64,000 nt of DNA from Chloroflexi bacterium HGW-Chloroflexi-4 (lineage in GTDB: Bacteria; Chloroflexota; Anaerolineae; Anaerolineales; Anaerolineaceae), in NCBI GenBank assembly GCA_002840715.1, contig PHBW01000003.1, positions 62,001 to 126,000 of the forward strand, in the 5' to 3' direction. The position numbers and the translations under genes are program-made. Below the pieces are notes generated by a model. The model saw only the letters and a list, made by a program, of their open reading frames with translations. It searched no databases and was not told the DNA's origin. Shown one piece after another: positions 25,607-33,269 of the stretch (positions within the stretch are counted from its first letter, which is position 1; each line of letters begins with the position of its first letter).

Positions 25607-26025
25607 CTCATACCATTATTGAAGCCTGCACTGGCTGCACCGCCTGCGTTAAAATCTGCCCGGTGGCAGCCATCAGCGGCGAACGCAAGCATATGCATGT
25701 TATAAATGCGGCCATTTGCATCGATTGTGGTGCCTGCGGCAGGATATGTCCGAGTGCTTCAATCATTAATGAAGAGGGTGAACTTTGCCAGAGTCTTAAA
25801 AAATCGATGTGGTTGAAACCGGTGGTGCTGCAATCCAAATGTGTGGCTTGCGGTGCGTGCATCCAGGTATGTCCGACCAGTGTGCTTGAGTTTGATGAAA
25901 CGAGCGGCGAACACGTAATACCGACCTTGTTTGATGAGAAAAATTGCATCGGCTGCTCGTTTTGTGAAGCCGCCTGTCCGACACACGCCATTGAAATGAG
26001 TGTTCCAGCAATGTCAAAGACTTAG
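25603..26025 (+). CDS. Ferredoxin-type protein with four 4Fe-4S motifs
   Basis: Electron-transfer protein of 140 residues with four complete C-x2-C-x2-C-x3-C-P motifs: CTGCTACVKICP, CIDCGACGRICP, CVACGACIQVCP and CIGCSFCEAACP. Two such pairs could hold four clusters, enough to act as a wire between the AOR and a membrane or soluble acceptor, like the HycB/BamC-type subunits of other AOR complexes. Its ATG overlaps the AOR copy 2 stop. No transmembrane segment or signal is visible. Confidence 0.93.
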   Translation: MTHTIIEACTGCTACVKICPVAAISGERKHMHVINAAICIDCGACGRICPSASIINEEGELCQSLKKSMWLKPVVLQSKCVACGACIQVCPTSVLEFDETSGEHVIPTLFDEKNCIGCSFCEAACPTHAIEMSVPAMSKT

Positions 26026-26042
26026 CCCCACGAGGATGACCC

Positions 26043-27704
26043 ATGAACATTGCCCCCAGCGTTGTGATGATCACCCATGCCAAACCCCTGGATTACACCA
26101 GAGATTTTGTCTGTCTGCCGAAGGAATACGGCACCCCCGCCTACGATGCGCGGGAAGACATTCAGGCTGTCAACGCAGCGGTGACCCAAAACCTCACTAA
26201 CCTGGATGCGCGCGTGCACTTCACCGAGGATCTGCGCGGTAAGAAAGTGGTTATCAAGCCCAACCTGGTGACAGTGTTTCACAATCTTGGCATGGTGGGC
26301 AGCGATTATCCCGAGTCCACCGATCCGCGCGTGATTGATGCGGTGGTGGTCTTTCTCAAGCAGTACACTGACAAAATTGTGATCGTTGAATCTTCGGGCA
26401 AGGGCTTTCCAACCCCGACCGCTTTCATAGCCACCGGCCTGGACCGGCTGGCGAAGGTCCGCGGGGTGGAGCTGATGGTGCTCGAGATGCAGCCGGTGGA
26501 TCGCTACCTGCTGCCCAAGGCCAAAGTGATGCGCGAGATCGTCGTGCCGCAAATTTTCAGTGAAGTGGCTAGGCATGAAGCTTTTTATATCTCCATCCCC
26601 AAAATGAAAACCAACCTTTACACCGGGGTGACCCTCGGGTTCAAGAACGCCATGGGCACCATCCCCTACAACCTGCGGCTGCGCAATCACAACCACGCCA
26701 TTGACCAGAAGCTGGTGGATATGCTTCACCTCTTCAAGCCGGATCTGGTGGTGATTGACGGCCTCGTGGGCGGTGAGGGCAACTGCCCGGCGCCGGTGGA
26801 GCCGGTGCAGAGCCGGGTGATCGTCAGCGGCAACCATGCGGTTGAAACAGATAGAGTCGCCACGCGCATGATGGGTTTTGACCCTAAAACCATCGCTTTG
26901 ATGCGCATAGCCGACGAAAACGGATTCAATGATCCAAAAGTTGAGGTGGTGGGTGAGCAGGTGGTGCTGCCTTACAAACCAGCCGACCCTTCACTCACTG
27001 GTGCATGGATGCGTAAGAACTTCCCCAACGTGCGGGTACTGGTGGGGCACAACAAAGGCCTCGAACCACAACCAGCTGGCGATGGATCGCTGAATCCAAT
27101 CCAGGTATGTGCGCTCGAAAACGTTTGCCGCGGCGGGTGTCTGGCGACCACGCGGGTGGCGTTTGACTATATGTTTTATGAAGGTCAACCGCGTAGCAGC
27201 GCCTTTACCCTGATCATTGGCACAGGGCTGCAGCATGACGGCAAGGTGCTGTATTACGACGGAGGTGGCAAGCCCTACACGTTGGAAGATATTGCCAACC
27301 TCAAGGGGAATAAATTAGCTGTCGGCACCTGCACTGAAAAATTGAAGGGCATTGTGACCCGCTTTATTGACGGGTGCATGCCTTTTCCGAACTCTCCGCA
27401 CATGCTGGTGCATCAAATGACCAATACCTTTTGCAAAGTGATGACCCCAAAAAACCATTACCTCATCCCCGCGCTGTTGGCCACTTTTGCGGTCTGCGAG
27501 GGGCGCAAGAAGAACCTGCGCAAGGGGCGGCGCATTGACATTCCGCTGGCGCACGCCGACCGCCTCTACGAGACCCGCGCACTCTCCGCAGCCGAGGAGG
27601 AGCAGGACTTCATCCATGAGCCGTATCCCGAGCTGACCAAAGCCGAGATCCGCCGACTGTGTGCGGATGAAAATCGCAGCATCCTGGCTACATTTTTGCC
27701 CTAA
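26043..27704 (+). CDS. DUF362 family protein
   Basis: Protein of 553 residues whose middle (about 60-330) is a DUF362 domain: KKVVIKPNLVT, ESSGKGFPTPTAFIATGLD, YISIPKMKTNLYTGVTLGFKNAMGTIP, and DLVVIDGLVGGEG. The family is of unknown biochemistry and often travels with iron-sulfur proteins. Here the C-terminal 200 residues carry several cysteines (VCALENVCRGGCLA, GTCTEK, DGCMPF, NTFCKV) but no standard ferredoxin motif. It starts 17 bp after the ferredoxin gene with GAGG as ribosome site, so it belongs to the AOR copy 2 operon, perhaps in maturation or electron transfer. Confidence 0.8.
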   Translation: MNIAPSVVMITHAKPLDYTRDFVCLPKEYGTPAYDAREDIQAVNAAVTQNLTNLDARVHFTEDLRGKKVVIKPNLVTVFHNLGMVGSDYPESTDPRVIDAVVVFLKQYTDKIVIVESSGKGFPTPTAFIATGLDRLAKVRGVELMVLEMQPVDRYLLPKAKVMREIVVPQIFSEVARHEAFYISIPKMKTNLYTGVTLGFKNAMGTIPYNLRLRNHNHAIDQKLVDMLHLFKPDLVVIDGLVGGEGNCPAPVEPVQSRVIVSGNHAVETDRVATRMMGFDPKTIALMRIADENGFNDPKVEVVGEQVVLPYKPADPSLTGAWMRKNFPNVRVLVGHNKGLEPQPAGDGSLNPIQVCALENVCRGGCLATTRVAFDYMFYEGQPRSSAFTLIIGTGLQHDGKVLYYDGGGKPYTLEDIANLKGNKLAVGTCTEKLKGIVTRFIDGCMPFPNSPHMLVHQMTNTFCKVMTPKNHYLIPALLATFAVCEGRKKNLRKGRRIDIPLAHADRLYETRALSAAEEEQDFIHEPYPELTKAEIRRLCADENRSILATFLP

Positions 27705-27710
27705 GGGGAG

Positions 27711-27983
27711 ATGATGAACAAAAAACTTGCCTTCTGGCTGCTGGTTCAAGCGTCAACTATTTTGTTGTACATTATATTGATAGGTGGTGGGTACGCATTG
27801 TATCAACCTGCTTTGGGATGGGGCTTATATGCGGCACTCTTTGTTCTGCACCTTTTTGAGCTGAAGACCGCGCTGAATATTGGTCGCGAGAAGAGTCTTT
27901 CCACGCTGCGGGTGGTGGTTATGAACCTGCTATTTGGCTTCACCTGGTGGGTCCCGCTCAAACGAGGGATTATTAAGAAATAA
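27711..27983 (+). CDS. Small membrane protein, unknown function
   Basis: Ninety residues with two or three hydrophobic segments (AFWLLVQASTILLYIILIGGGYAL, GWGLYAALFVLHLFEL, LRVVVMNLLFGFTWWVPL) and a basic tail. Two ATG codons stand in tandem after AAGGGGAG; the second (27714) has slightly better spacing. It is the last gene of the AOR copy 2 operon, 6 bp after the DUF362 gene and just before a strong terminator. I do not recognise a family. A membrane anchor for the ferredoxin/AOR chain is conceivable but speculative. Confidence 0.7.
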   Translation: MMNKKLAFWLLVQASTILLYIILIGGGYALYQPALGWGLYAALFVLHLFELKTALNIGREKSLSTLRVVVMNLLFGFTWWVPLKRGIIKK

Positions 27984-27994
27984 TTTCGATTTTT

Positions 27995-28030
27995 AAAGAC
28001 CCTAAAGATAATTTTCTAGGGTCTTTTTCT
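27995..28030 (+). terminator. Intrinsic terminator of the AOR copy 2 operon
   Basis: Perfect 10-bp stem AAAGACCCTA (27995-28004) with TAGGGTCTTT (28017-28026), 12-nt loop, then TTCTTTG. It lies between convergent genes; the upstream TTTT suggests it may also work on the minus strand. Confidence 0.88.
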
Positions 28031-28046
28031 TTGTGTTACTTTCTAA

Positions 28047-29174
28047 TTACTGATCATACTCGCCGTATTCACAGCCGCCGAGGTCACCGTCGAAATCATC
28101 CACTTTGACGTAAGCGCCGCGGATCTTGCGCCATAAAGTGACAGACCCCGACGCATAACCGCCGTTCCACAAGGCATTATGACGTTTGAGTCCGTCTGGG
28201 TTCTCATAGTTTACATTGAGCATCGTCTCACGCGGGCACTTGAAATGGATCTCGATCTTGCCCTTGTTATTCCATGCAGTCAGGTTCCAACCAACGAAGT
28301 CCCTGGTGATGGGGCAGTCGAAGACCTGGTGCGGATTGGTCCAGAACTTGGAGAAGTTGAATTCAAACAACTCACCTTCATGGTAGAACGCAATGAGCAT
28401 ACGCCGAGGCAGGCTGACGCCAAAGACCACAGGCTGCGCGCCACCGCAATCCAGGGCAGTTTTGGCTAGTTTCTTGCCAGTGGAGCGGCTGGTGAAATTG
28501 TTGCAGTTCAGCCACACCCACGGGCTGGTGTAATCGCCGCCCCAGTTCTTGTCTTGATAACCGCAGCTTGTATCGGGTTCTACATTATAGAGATCGCCGT
28601 TGAAGGTGATGGTGCCGCTGTAACGGGTGTACATACCCGCGGCATGCCAGTACATCTGGAAGGCGTTGATGTTGATAAAGAAGGGTGAAGTACCAAACCC
28701 GACGGAGTAAGGAAGCACTTTCTCCGCTTTCAGGTCCCAGCTCATTTCGCCGGAATCTGACATATATTCGGGGTGGGCAGCGGCTTCTTCTTTGCTCAAT
28801 TTGACCGATCCCTTGAGGTGGGTTTCATTGGCGGTGTGTGTGCCGATGCTGACTTCCATCTTGCTGAAATCCGCTTTAAAAGCTGACACGGGATAAAGGT
28901 TGTGAATCTGAGTGGCCGGCTCGCCCTCCGCGGTGCCCCAGCGGCCTGCCTTTAACATGGCATAGGAGGGTTTGAGACCCTTTGCTTTGTTTTCGGGCAG
29001 TTGCCCTGCGATGACTTTTTCTCCACCCAGGGCAGGGTTGATGATGTAGTACTCAATAAAGAAGGGTTGTTTTTGGCCAGTCTTGGTGTTAATGGCCACC
29101 AATGAATGCCACCACCAATCATATCCACGGCGTGCCAGCTTGCCCTTGAGCATATACCTGTTACGGTCGTCCAT
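28047..29174 (-). CDS. Tocopherol-cyclase-like (lipocalin-like) domain protein
   Basis: Protein of 375 residues without signal peptide. Hallmarks resemble the tocopherol cyclase-like family: MLKGKLARRGYDWWWHSLVAINTKTGQ near the N-terminus, and CGYQDKNWGGDYTSPWVWLNCNNF in the middle, then repeated beta strands rich in Trp, Gly and aromatic residues to the end (GYASGSVTLWRKIRG). True tocopherol cyclases belong to plants and cyanobacteria. In anaerobic bacteria such homologues have no known role, and a lipid- or isoprenoid-binding function is only a guess. The ATG has AAGGAG seven bases upstream. It diverges from the toxin-antitoxin pair. Confidence 0.7.
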   Translation of the reverse strand: MDDRNRYMLKGKLARRGYDWWWHSLVAINTKTGQKQPFFIEYYIINPALGGEKVIAGQLPENKAKGLKPSYAMLKAGRWGTAEGEPATQIHNLYPVSAFKADFSKMEVSIGTHTANETHLKGSVKLSKEEAAAHPEYMSDSGEMSWDLKAEKVLPYSVGFGTSPFFININAFQMYWHAAGMYTRYSGTITFNGDLYNVEPDTSCGYQDKNWGGDYTSPWVWLNCNNFTSRSTGKKLAKTALDCGGAQPVVFGVSLPRRMLIAFYHEGELFEFNFSKFWTNPHQVFDCPITRDFVGWNLTAWNNKGKIEIHFKCPRETMLNVNYENPDGLKRHNALWNGGYASGSVTLWRKIRGAYVKVDDFDGDLGGCEYGEYDQ

Positions 29175-29229
29175 TATGAGACTCCTTGAGATAAAGATAA
29201 AGTGCGGATAGATTCATTGTAGCAAAAAT

Positions 29230-29246
29230 AATTGCAAAATGCAATT
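29230..29246. promoter_or_regulatory. Palindrome in the divergent region before the antitoxin gene
   Basis: AATTGCA-AAA-TGCAATT, a perfect 7-bp-arm palindrome between the cyclase-like gene and the antitoxin. Ribbon-helix-helix antitoxins bind such short dyads or direct repeats; a direct repeat AATAGATGTA also occurs at 29293-29302 and 29331-29340. Confidence 0.5.
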
Positions 29247-29352
29247 AACAAATATCATATTGCAAGTAAATTTATTGGAAAATGAGATATAAAATAGATG
29301 TAATAAAAGTAGTAGTAAATATATAACAATAATAGATGTATAATAAAGATGT

Positions 29353-29613
29353 ATGAAAAAAGAATTGTTAATACGTACACAGGTACTTATAGAACCCGAG
29401 CAGCTTAAAGCGCTGACTCTATTGGCAGAAGAGCAGGGCAAGAGCGTGTCCGCTTTGTTGCGCGAATGGGTCTCAGCCGGTTTACATGCCCAACGTCAGA
29501 AACGGTTGGCAGAGGCGGCCTTATTGCTTTCTGAGGCTTATTATTCAGACGGCGACCTGGTTGGGTATTCAAAATTGGACGGTGAAGATTTCTTTATGCA
29601 AAGGCAGGGCTGA
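29353..29613 (+). CDS. Ribbon-helix-helix antitoxin
   Basis: Protein of 86 residues. Residues about 5-50 (LLIRTQVLIEPEQLKALTLLAEEQGKSVSALLREWVSAGL) fit a CopG/MetJ-type ribbon-helix-helix DNA-binding domain. The acidic C-terminal tail (SEAYYSDGDLVGYSKLDGEDF) is the kind of segment that wraps the toxin. Its stop overlaps the toxin start, the usual antitoxin-first order. No clear ribosome site precedes the ATG. It would repress its own promoter through the upstream repeats. Confidence 0.85.
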   Translation: MKKELLIRTQVLIEPEQLKALTLLAEEQGKSVSALLREWVSAGLHAQRQKRLAEAALLLSEAYYSDGDLVGYSKLDGEDFFMQRQG

Positions 29614-29972
29614 TGTTCCGCGGCGAGGTATGGCAGATGTCGGTGGATACACTTCGTGAAGCTGCGGAAAGTGATTCACGTAAAGTGGTAATCGTTTCGA
29701 GCGATGCAATGGGGGTGTTGCCTCTCAAAGTGGTCGTACCGCTAACACCCTGGAAAGAAGACTATGCATCCGCTCTGTGGATGGTGCGCATTCCGCCTGT
29801 GCTGCACAGCGGGTTGGAATCCCCGATGGCGGCGGATGCGCTGCAAGTGCGTTCGGTTTCAACAGCCAGGTTGACCAAGCGTTTGGGCGAACTGCCTGAT
29901 GCACATGTTGCTCAAATCACAGCAGCCGTTTCAATTGTTCTCGAAGAGAAGGCTCAATTATTCGAAGTATAA
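29613..29972 (+). CDS. PemK/MazF-family endoribonuclease toxin
   Basis: Toxin of 119 residues. It has the MazF fold signatures RGEVWQM, VVIVSSDAMGVLPLKVVVPLT, and the C-terminal ADALQVRSVSTARLTKRLGELPDAHVAQI. The usual GxExxKxRP loop is reduced to AAESDSRK, so the catalytic Arg may remain as the one in DSRK. MazF toxins cut mRNA at short sites. It overlaps the antitoxin gene by one base. It could be active or partly attenuated; this cannot be told from sequence alone. Confidence 0.85.
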   Translation: MFRGEVWQMSVDTLREAAESDSRKVVIVSSDAMGVLPLKVVVPLTPWKEDYASALWMVRIPPVLHSGLESPMAADALQVRSVSTARLTKRLGELPDAHVAQITAAVSIVLEEKAQLFEV

Positions 29973-30007
29973 TCACTTGTTCATATAATTAAATCCGGAG
30001 TCAAAAA

Positions 30008-30397
30008 ATGTCAAAATCCATAAGAATCATCTTCATCATCATGATGTTAACCGCGCTGCTCTTGAGTGCCTGTTCAAAAGTTGACCAACCTGCTGCTGCT
30101 ATTGAAGCGTATTGGAAAGCCATGGCAGCAAAAGACAGCGCTGCCTTAAGCAGCCTCTCGTGCGCGGAGTATGAAGCCATCGCAGTTTCAACGTTGGATT
30201 CATTTATTACCGTAGAACTGGAATTAACTGGTCTTGCCTGCACCTCGACGAACAATACAGGTGATAAAGCGGATGTAACCTGCCAGGGTTCGCTTTCAGC
30301 ATCATATGGAGCTGAAAAATTTGATTTTGACCTATCCAATAAAATCTTTGTCGCTTCAAACCCCGCCGGCGACTGGCTGATGTGCGGAGAGAAATAG
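30008..30397 (+). CDS. Small lipoprotein heading the MBOAT operon
   Basis: Predicted lipoprotein of 129 residues with lipobox LLSAC (Cys22). The mature part (AAAIEAYWKAMAAKDSAALSSLSCAEYE, then beta-rich sequence ending GDWLMCGEK) resembles small NTF2-like or DUF-type folds in which a helix pair precedes a curved sheet; three further cysteines could form disulfides. One base separates its stop from the TTG of a 39-residue membrane peptide, followed by MBOAT and SGNH genes, so it probably belongs to an envelope acylation system. Function not otherwise known. Ribosome site CCGGAG. Confidence 0.8.
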   Translation: MSKSIRIIFIIMMLTALLLSACSKVDQPAAAIEAYWKAMAAKDSAALSSLSCAEYEAIAVSTLDSFITVELELTGLACTSTNNTGDKADVTCQGSLSASYGAEKFDFDLSNKIFVASNPAGDWLMCGEK

Positions 30398-30398
30398 T

Positions 30399-30518
30399 TT
30401 GCTGCGCCGCATCTTCTCCAAAGAGAACTTGTGGGCGCTGGTGTTCGCCATTGCCCTGGTGCTGTTGGTTATTGTAACGGCTGACAGTTCCCCATTGTGG
30501 ATCTATCAGGGGTTTTAG
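30399..30518 (+). CDS. 39-residue single-helix membrane peptide with DltX-like C-terminus
   Basis: A short open frame with TTG start at 30399, GGAGA nine to ten bases upstream, and a TAG directly abutting the MBOAT ATG at 30519. It encodes a basic N-terminus (LRRIFSKEN), one hydrophobic helix (LWALVFAIALVLLVIVTA) and the ending SSPLWIYQGF. DltX, the small protein before DltB-type MBOATs, has the same size, topology and position, and its C-terminal motif with an essential Tyr (F-x-Y-x-x-F, as in FIYNEF) matches here as W-I-Y-Q-G-F. I infer that this peptide passes acyl groups from the MBOAT to the SGNH transferase. It is too short for routine gene calling. Confidence 0.82.
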   Translation: MLRRIFSKENLWALVFAIALVLLVIVTADSSPLWIYQGF

Positions 30519-31964
30519 ATGTCGCTGACCAACGTTCTTATTTTGGTTGGGTTCTCGCTCGCCATTTTCACTGTTTCAAAATTTGACCGCACCCGAAAAT
30601 TCCGAAATCCCCTGCTGCTTGTGTTAAGTACAGGGGTGATCTTTTGGCTGCAGCCGGCGCTGCCCATACGCGGATTGGATTTCTGGCTGCCGGTAGCGAC
30701 ACTAACCCTCGTTGGACTGGGTTGGTTGATGACCTCAAAAGCTGAGGAGCGCAGTCCACGCGAAAGTCTAATCACTGGTGGATTAGTGGTTGGCACGGTG
30801 GTGGTGATTGCCCTAACGCGTTACCTGGGTATGACCGGAATCATCACCCCGTCCCGTCCCCCGCAGACGCTTAATATTCTGATGGTGTTGATGGTAATGT
30901 GTGCGATCTTGTTCCTTTCATATAAGCACATGAAGGGTAAAACCGCTTTTCCATACGTAGCTGGCTTATTCATTTTATTGGTAATTTTCGCAGCACTAAA
31001 ACTGCCTGTTCTGGCGGAGTGGTTGAGCGAAGTCCTACGCGGCATGAGCCGGCAATCCCGTGAACTCGCCTCCGCACTGGATTTGCGTTGGCTGGGTTTC
31101 AGCTACATCGCCTTTCGCCTGATTCATACTCTGCGCGACCGCCAAAACGGACGACTGCCAACTATGGCGCTTGATGAATATTTCATCTTTATGATCTTCT
31201 TCCCGGCCATCAGCGCGGGACCAATCGACCGCTGCGAGCGTTTCATTAAAGACTTGCGCCAACCTTTTATTCCATCTGCGGATACGCTCGGGAATGCTTC
31301 AAAAAGGTTGGTGATTGGGCTGCTGAAGAAATTTGTGGCGGCTGATTTGCTGGCCATGATTGCTCTTAACGCGGCCAATGCCGGTCAAATCAATTCCGGC
31401 GCTTGGGCGTGGATTCTTGTTTATGCCTATGCCTTTCAGATCTTCTTTGATTTCAGCGGCTACACTGATATTGCCATTGGCATGGGGTGGTTAATGGGCA
31501 TAAAACTGCCCGAAAACTTCAATTCCCCTTATCTCAAACCTAATCTGACCCAATTTTGGAACAACTGGCACATGACCCTTACCCAATGGTTCAGGGCATA
31601 TTTCTTTAATCCCCTCACACGTGCATTAAGGTCTGCCAGGCAGCCTGTGCCGGTTTGGACTGTTATTTTGATCACCCAGTTAGCCACTATGACCCTGATC
31701 GGTTTGTGGCACGGCATTACGCTCAATTTTGTGCTGTGGGGGCTGTGGCATGGGCTGGGAATCTTCATCCAGAACCGCTGGTCTGATTGGACCAAGCCAC
31801 TTTCTGCGCGCATCCAGGAAAAACAAGTCTTAAACAGGGTTGTGACAGTATTCACAACTCTGTTGACTTTTCAATTTGTGGCACTGGGCTGGGTTTGGTT
31901 TGCGCTGCCATCCATAAATCTCTCCTTACAGGTCTTTGGCAGATTATTCGGGATGGGAGCCTAA
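30519..31964 (+). CDS. MBOAT family O-acyltransferase (DltB/AlgI-like)
   Basis: Polytopic membrane enzyme of 481 residues that would move an acyl group across the membrane. Diagnostic stretches are FFPAISAGPIDRCERF, FQIFFDFSGYTDIAIGMGWLMGI, LPENFNSPYLKPNLTQFWNNWHMTLTQWFRAYFFNPL, and the catalytic-His region LIGLWHGITLNFVLWGLWHG. The N-terminal 150 residues hold extra membrane segments. It directly abuts the 39-residue DltX-like peptide gene upstream and the SGNH gene downstream (TAA immediately followed by ATG). The acyl donor is unknown; an acyl carrier protein and acyl-AMP ligase occur at 49.3-51.2 kb, which may or may not belong with it. Confidence 0.93.
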   Translation: MSLTNVLILVGFSLAIFTVSKFDRTRKFRNPLLLVLSTGVIFWLQPALPIRGLDFWLPVATLTLVGLGWLMTSKAEERSPRESLITGGLVVGTVVVIALTRYLGMTGIITPSRPPQTLNILMVLMVMCAILFLSYKHMKGKTAFPYVAGLFILLVIFAALKLPVLAEWLSEVLRGMSRQSRELASALDLRWLGFSYIAFRLIHTLRDRQNGRLPTMALDEYFIFMIFFPAISAGPIDRCERFIKDLRQPFIPSADTLGNASKRLVIGLLKKFVAADLLAMIALNAANAGQINSGAWAWILVYAYAFQIFFDFSGYTDIAIGMGWLMGIKLPENFNSPYLKPNLTQFWNNWHMTLTQWFRAYFFNPLTRALRSARQPVPVWTVILITQLATMTLIGLWHGITLNFVLWGLWHGLGIFIQNRWSDWTKPLSARIQEKQVLNRVVTVFTTLLTFQFVALGWVWFALPSINLSLQVFGRLFGMGA

Positions 31965-33065
31965 ATGATCACTCCCCGCTTCTTGCGTAATGTTTTGATC
32001 AAGGGTTTGGTGATTTTTGCTGTCATTAACCTGGTATGGGCAGCTTTCAACCCCTCGCTGGGCAAGCTCTCTTCATATAATATCCTTTTCGAAGGGCGCG
32101 AAAGGTTGCCTTTCGGCGAGGATTCTGCACGTGCATACAATCTCAGCCTGTATGATCTGGACGCCATGTTTGCATCGCATAAACTAGCCGGATCAACCAA
32201 AGCCACAAACGAGTTCCGCGTGTTTGTGATCGGCGATTCTGCCTCCTGGGGTACACTGCTTAAACCAGAAGAAACCCTGGCCGGAAGGTTGGATTCTGCA
32301 GGGTTGAAAACAGCAAGTGGCAAAGAAGTGAAAGTCTATAACCTGGGTTACCCGACCCTTTCTCTGACCAAAGATGTGATGATCCTTGAATATGCCATGC
32401 AGTACCAGCCCGATCTGATTCTCTGGTTGGTGACACTTGAGAGTTTTCCGCGTGAACGGCAGTTGTTATCTCCGATTGTTGTTAATAATCAACAGCGTGT
32501 AGCCAAACTCATTAACGGATATGGTCTTAATTTGACTCCCCCAGAGGGTACATCGTCCTTCTGGGATAAAACCATCATTGGGCAGCGCCGTGCACTTGCG
32601 GATCTGCTGCGCTTGCAGTTCTATGGGGTGATGTGGTCTGCAACAGGGGTCGATCAAACCTACCCGGCAGATTACGAACCAGCCGCCCGCGATCTTGAAG
32701 CGGATGATACATTCCGCGATTGGGCACCGCCGACGATCCCAGACGACGGACTGGCTTTAGATGTCGTTCACGCTGGCATGCAGGTTGCCGGCAAGGTTCC
32801 GGTTGTTTTGATCAATGAACCCATGCTGGTGAGCACAGGTGAGAACAGCGATAGCCGTTATAATTTCTATTACCCGCGCTGGGCTTACGACCAATACCGA
32901 CTGGCTTTCAGCGAGAGTTGCTCCGTCAATTCTTGGCCTTGCCTCGACTTGTGGGATGTCGTGCCACAGGAACGTTTTACCAACAGCGCCATCCACCTTG
33001 ATCCGCTGGGTGAGGGGATTTTGATGGAAGAGATCATAAAGTCAAACATTTTTTTCAATTATTAA
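31965..33065 (+). CDS. SGNH-hydrolase-like acyltransferase partner of MBOAT
   Basis: Membrane-anchored extracytoplasmic protein of 366 residues. One N-terminal transmembrane helix (VLIKGLVIFAVINLVWAAF) is followed by an SGNH-like domain starting FRVFVIGDSASWGTLL (block I Ser) and VYNLGYPTLSLTKD. The C-terminal block reads FTNSAIHLDPLGEGIL: the His is present but the Asp expected three residues before it is Ser. It follows the MBOAT gene without a gap, in the place of DltD, AlgX or PatB. It would hand the acyl group to a polysaccharide or teichoic-acid-like polymer. The last gene of its operon. Confidence 0.85.
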   Translation: MITPRFLRNVLIKGLVIFAVINLVWAAFNPSLGKLSSYNILFEGRERLPFGEDSARAYNLSLYDLDAMFASHKLAGSTKATNEFRVFVIGDSASWGTLLKPEETLAGRLDSAGLKTASGKEVKVYNLGYPTLSLTKDVMILEYAMQYQPDLILWLVTLESFPRERQLLSPIVVNNQQRVAKLINGYGLNLTPPEGTSSFWDKTIIGQRRALADLLRLQFYGVMWSATGVDQTYPADYEPAARDLEADDTFRDWAPPTIPDDGLALDVVHAGMQVAGKVPVVLINEPMLVSTGENSDSRYNFYYPRWAYDQYRLAFSESCSVNSWPCLDLWDVVPQERFTNSAIHLDPLGEGILMEEIIKSNIFFNY

Positions 33066-33186
33066 TCCAAAAAACCAAATTTCATGACCGAATGATTTGC
33101 TTGAAAGGATTAGACCAAACTGCTTCTACTCACGAGTGTTTACGAATAGAGAAGGATCTGTAGTTTTACATAAATTTCCATAGGAT

Positions 33187-33215
33187 TTGACATTTTCTAT
33201 AAAATTATCCATAAT
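33187..33215 (+). promoter_or_regulatory. Sigma-70-type promoter of the amino acid ABC operon
   Basis: TTGACA (33187-33192), 17-bp spacer, CATAAT (33210-33215), 55 bp upstream of the binding-protein GTG. No operator-like dyad is evident around it. Confidence 0.75.
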
Positions 33216-33269
33216 GAGAGTTCAGACTTTAATTAATTCTTAATTAAATAGAAAACAAAGGAGAGAAGA

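Noticed and set aside
26022..26837. 271-codon open frame on the minus strand
   Set aside because: Antisense to the DUF362 gene; composition is typical of the reverse reading of a real gene and no ribosome site or motif supports it.
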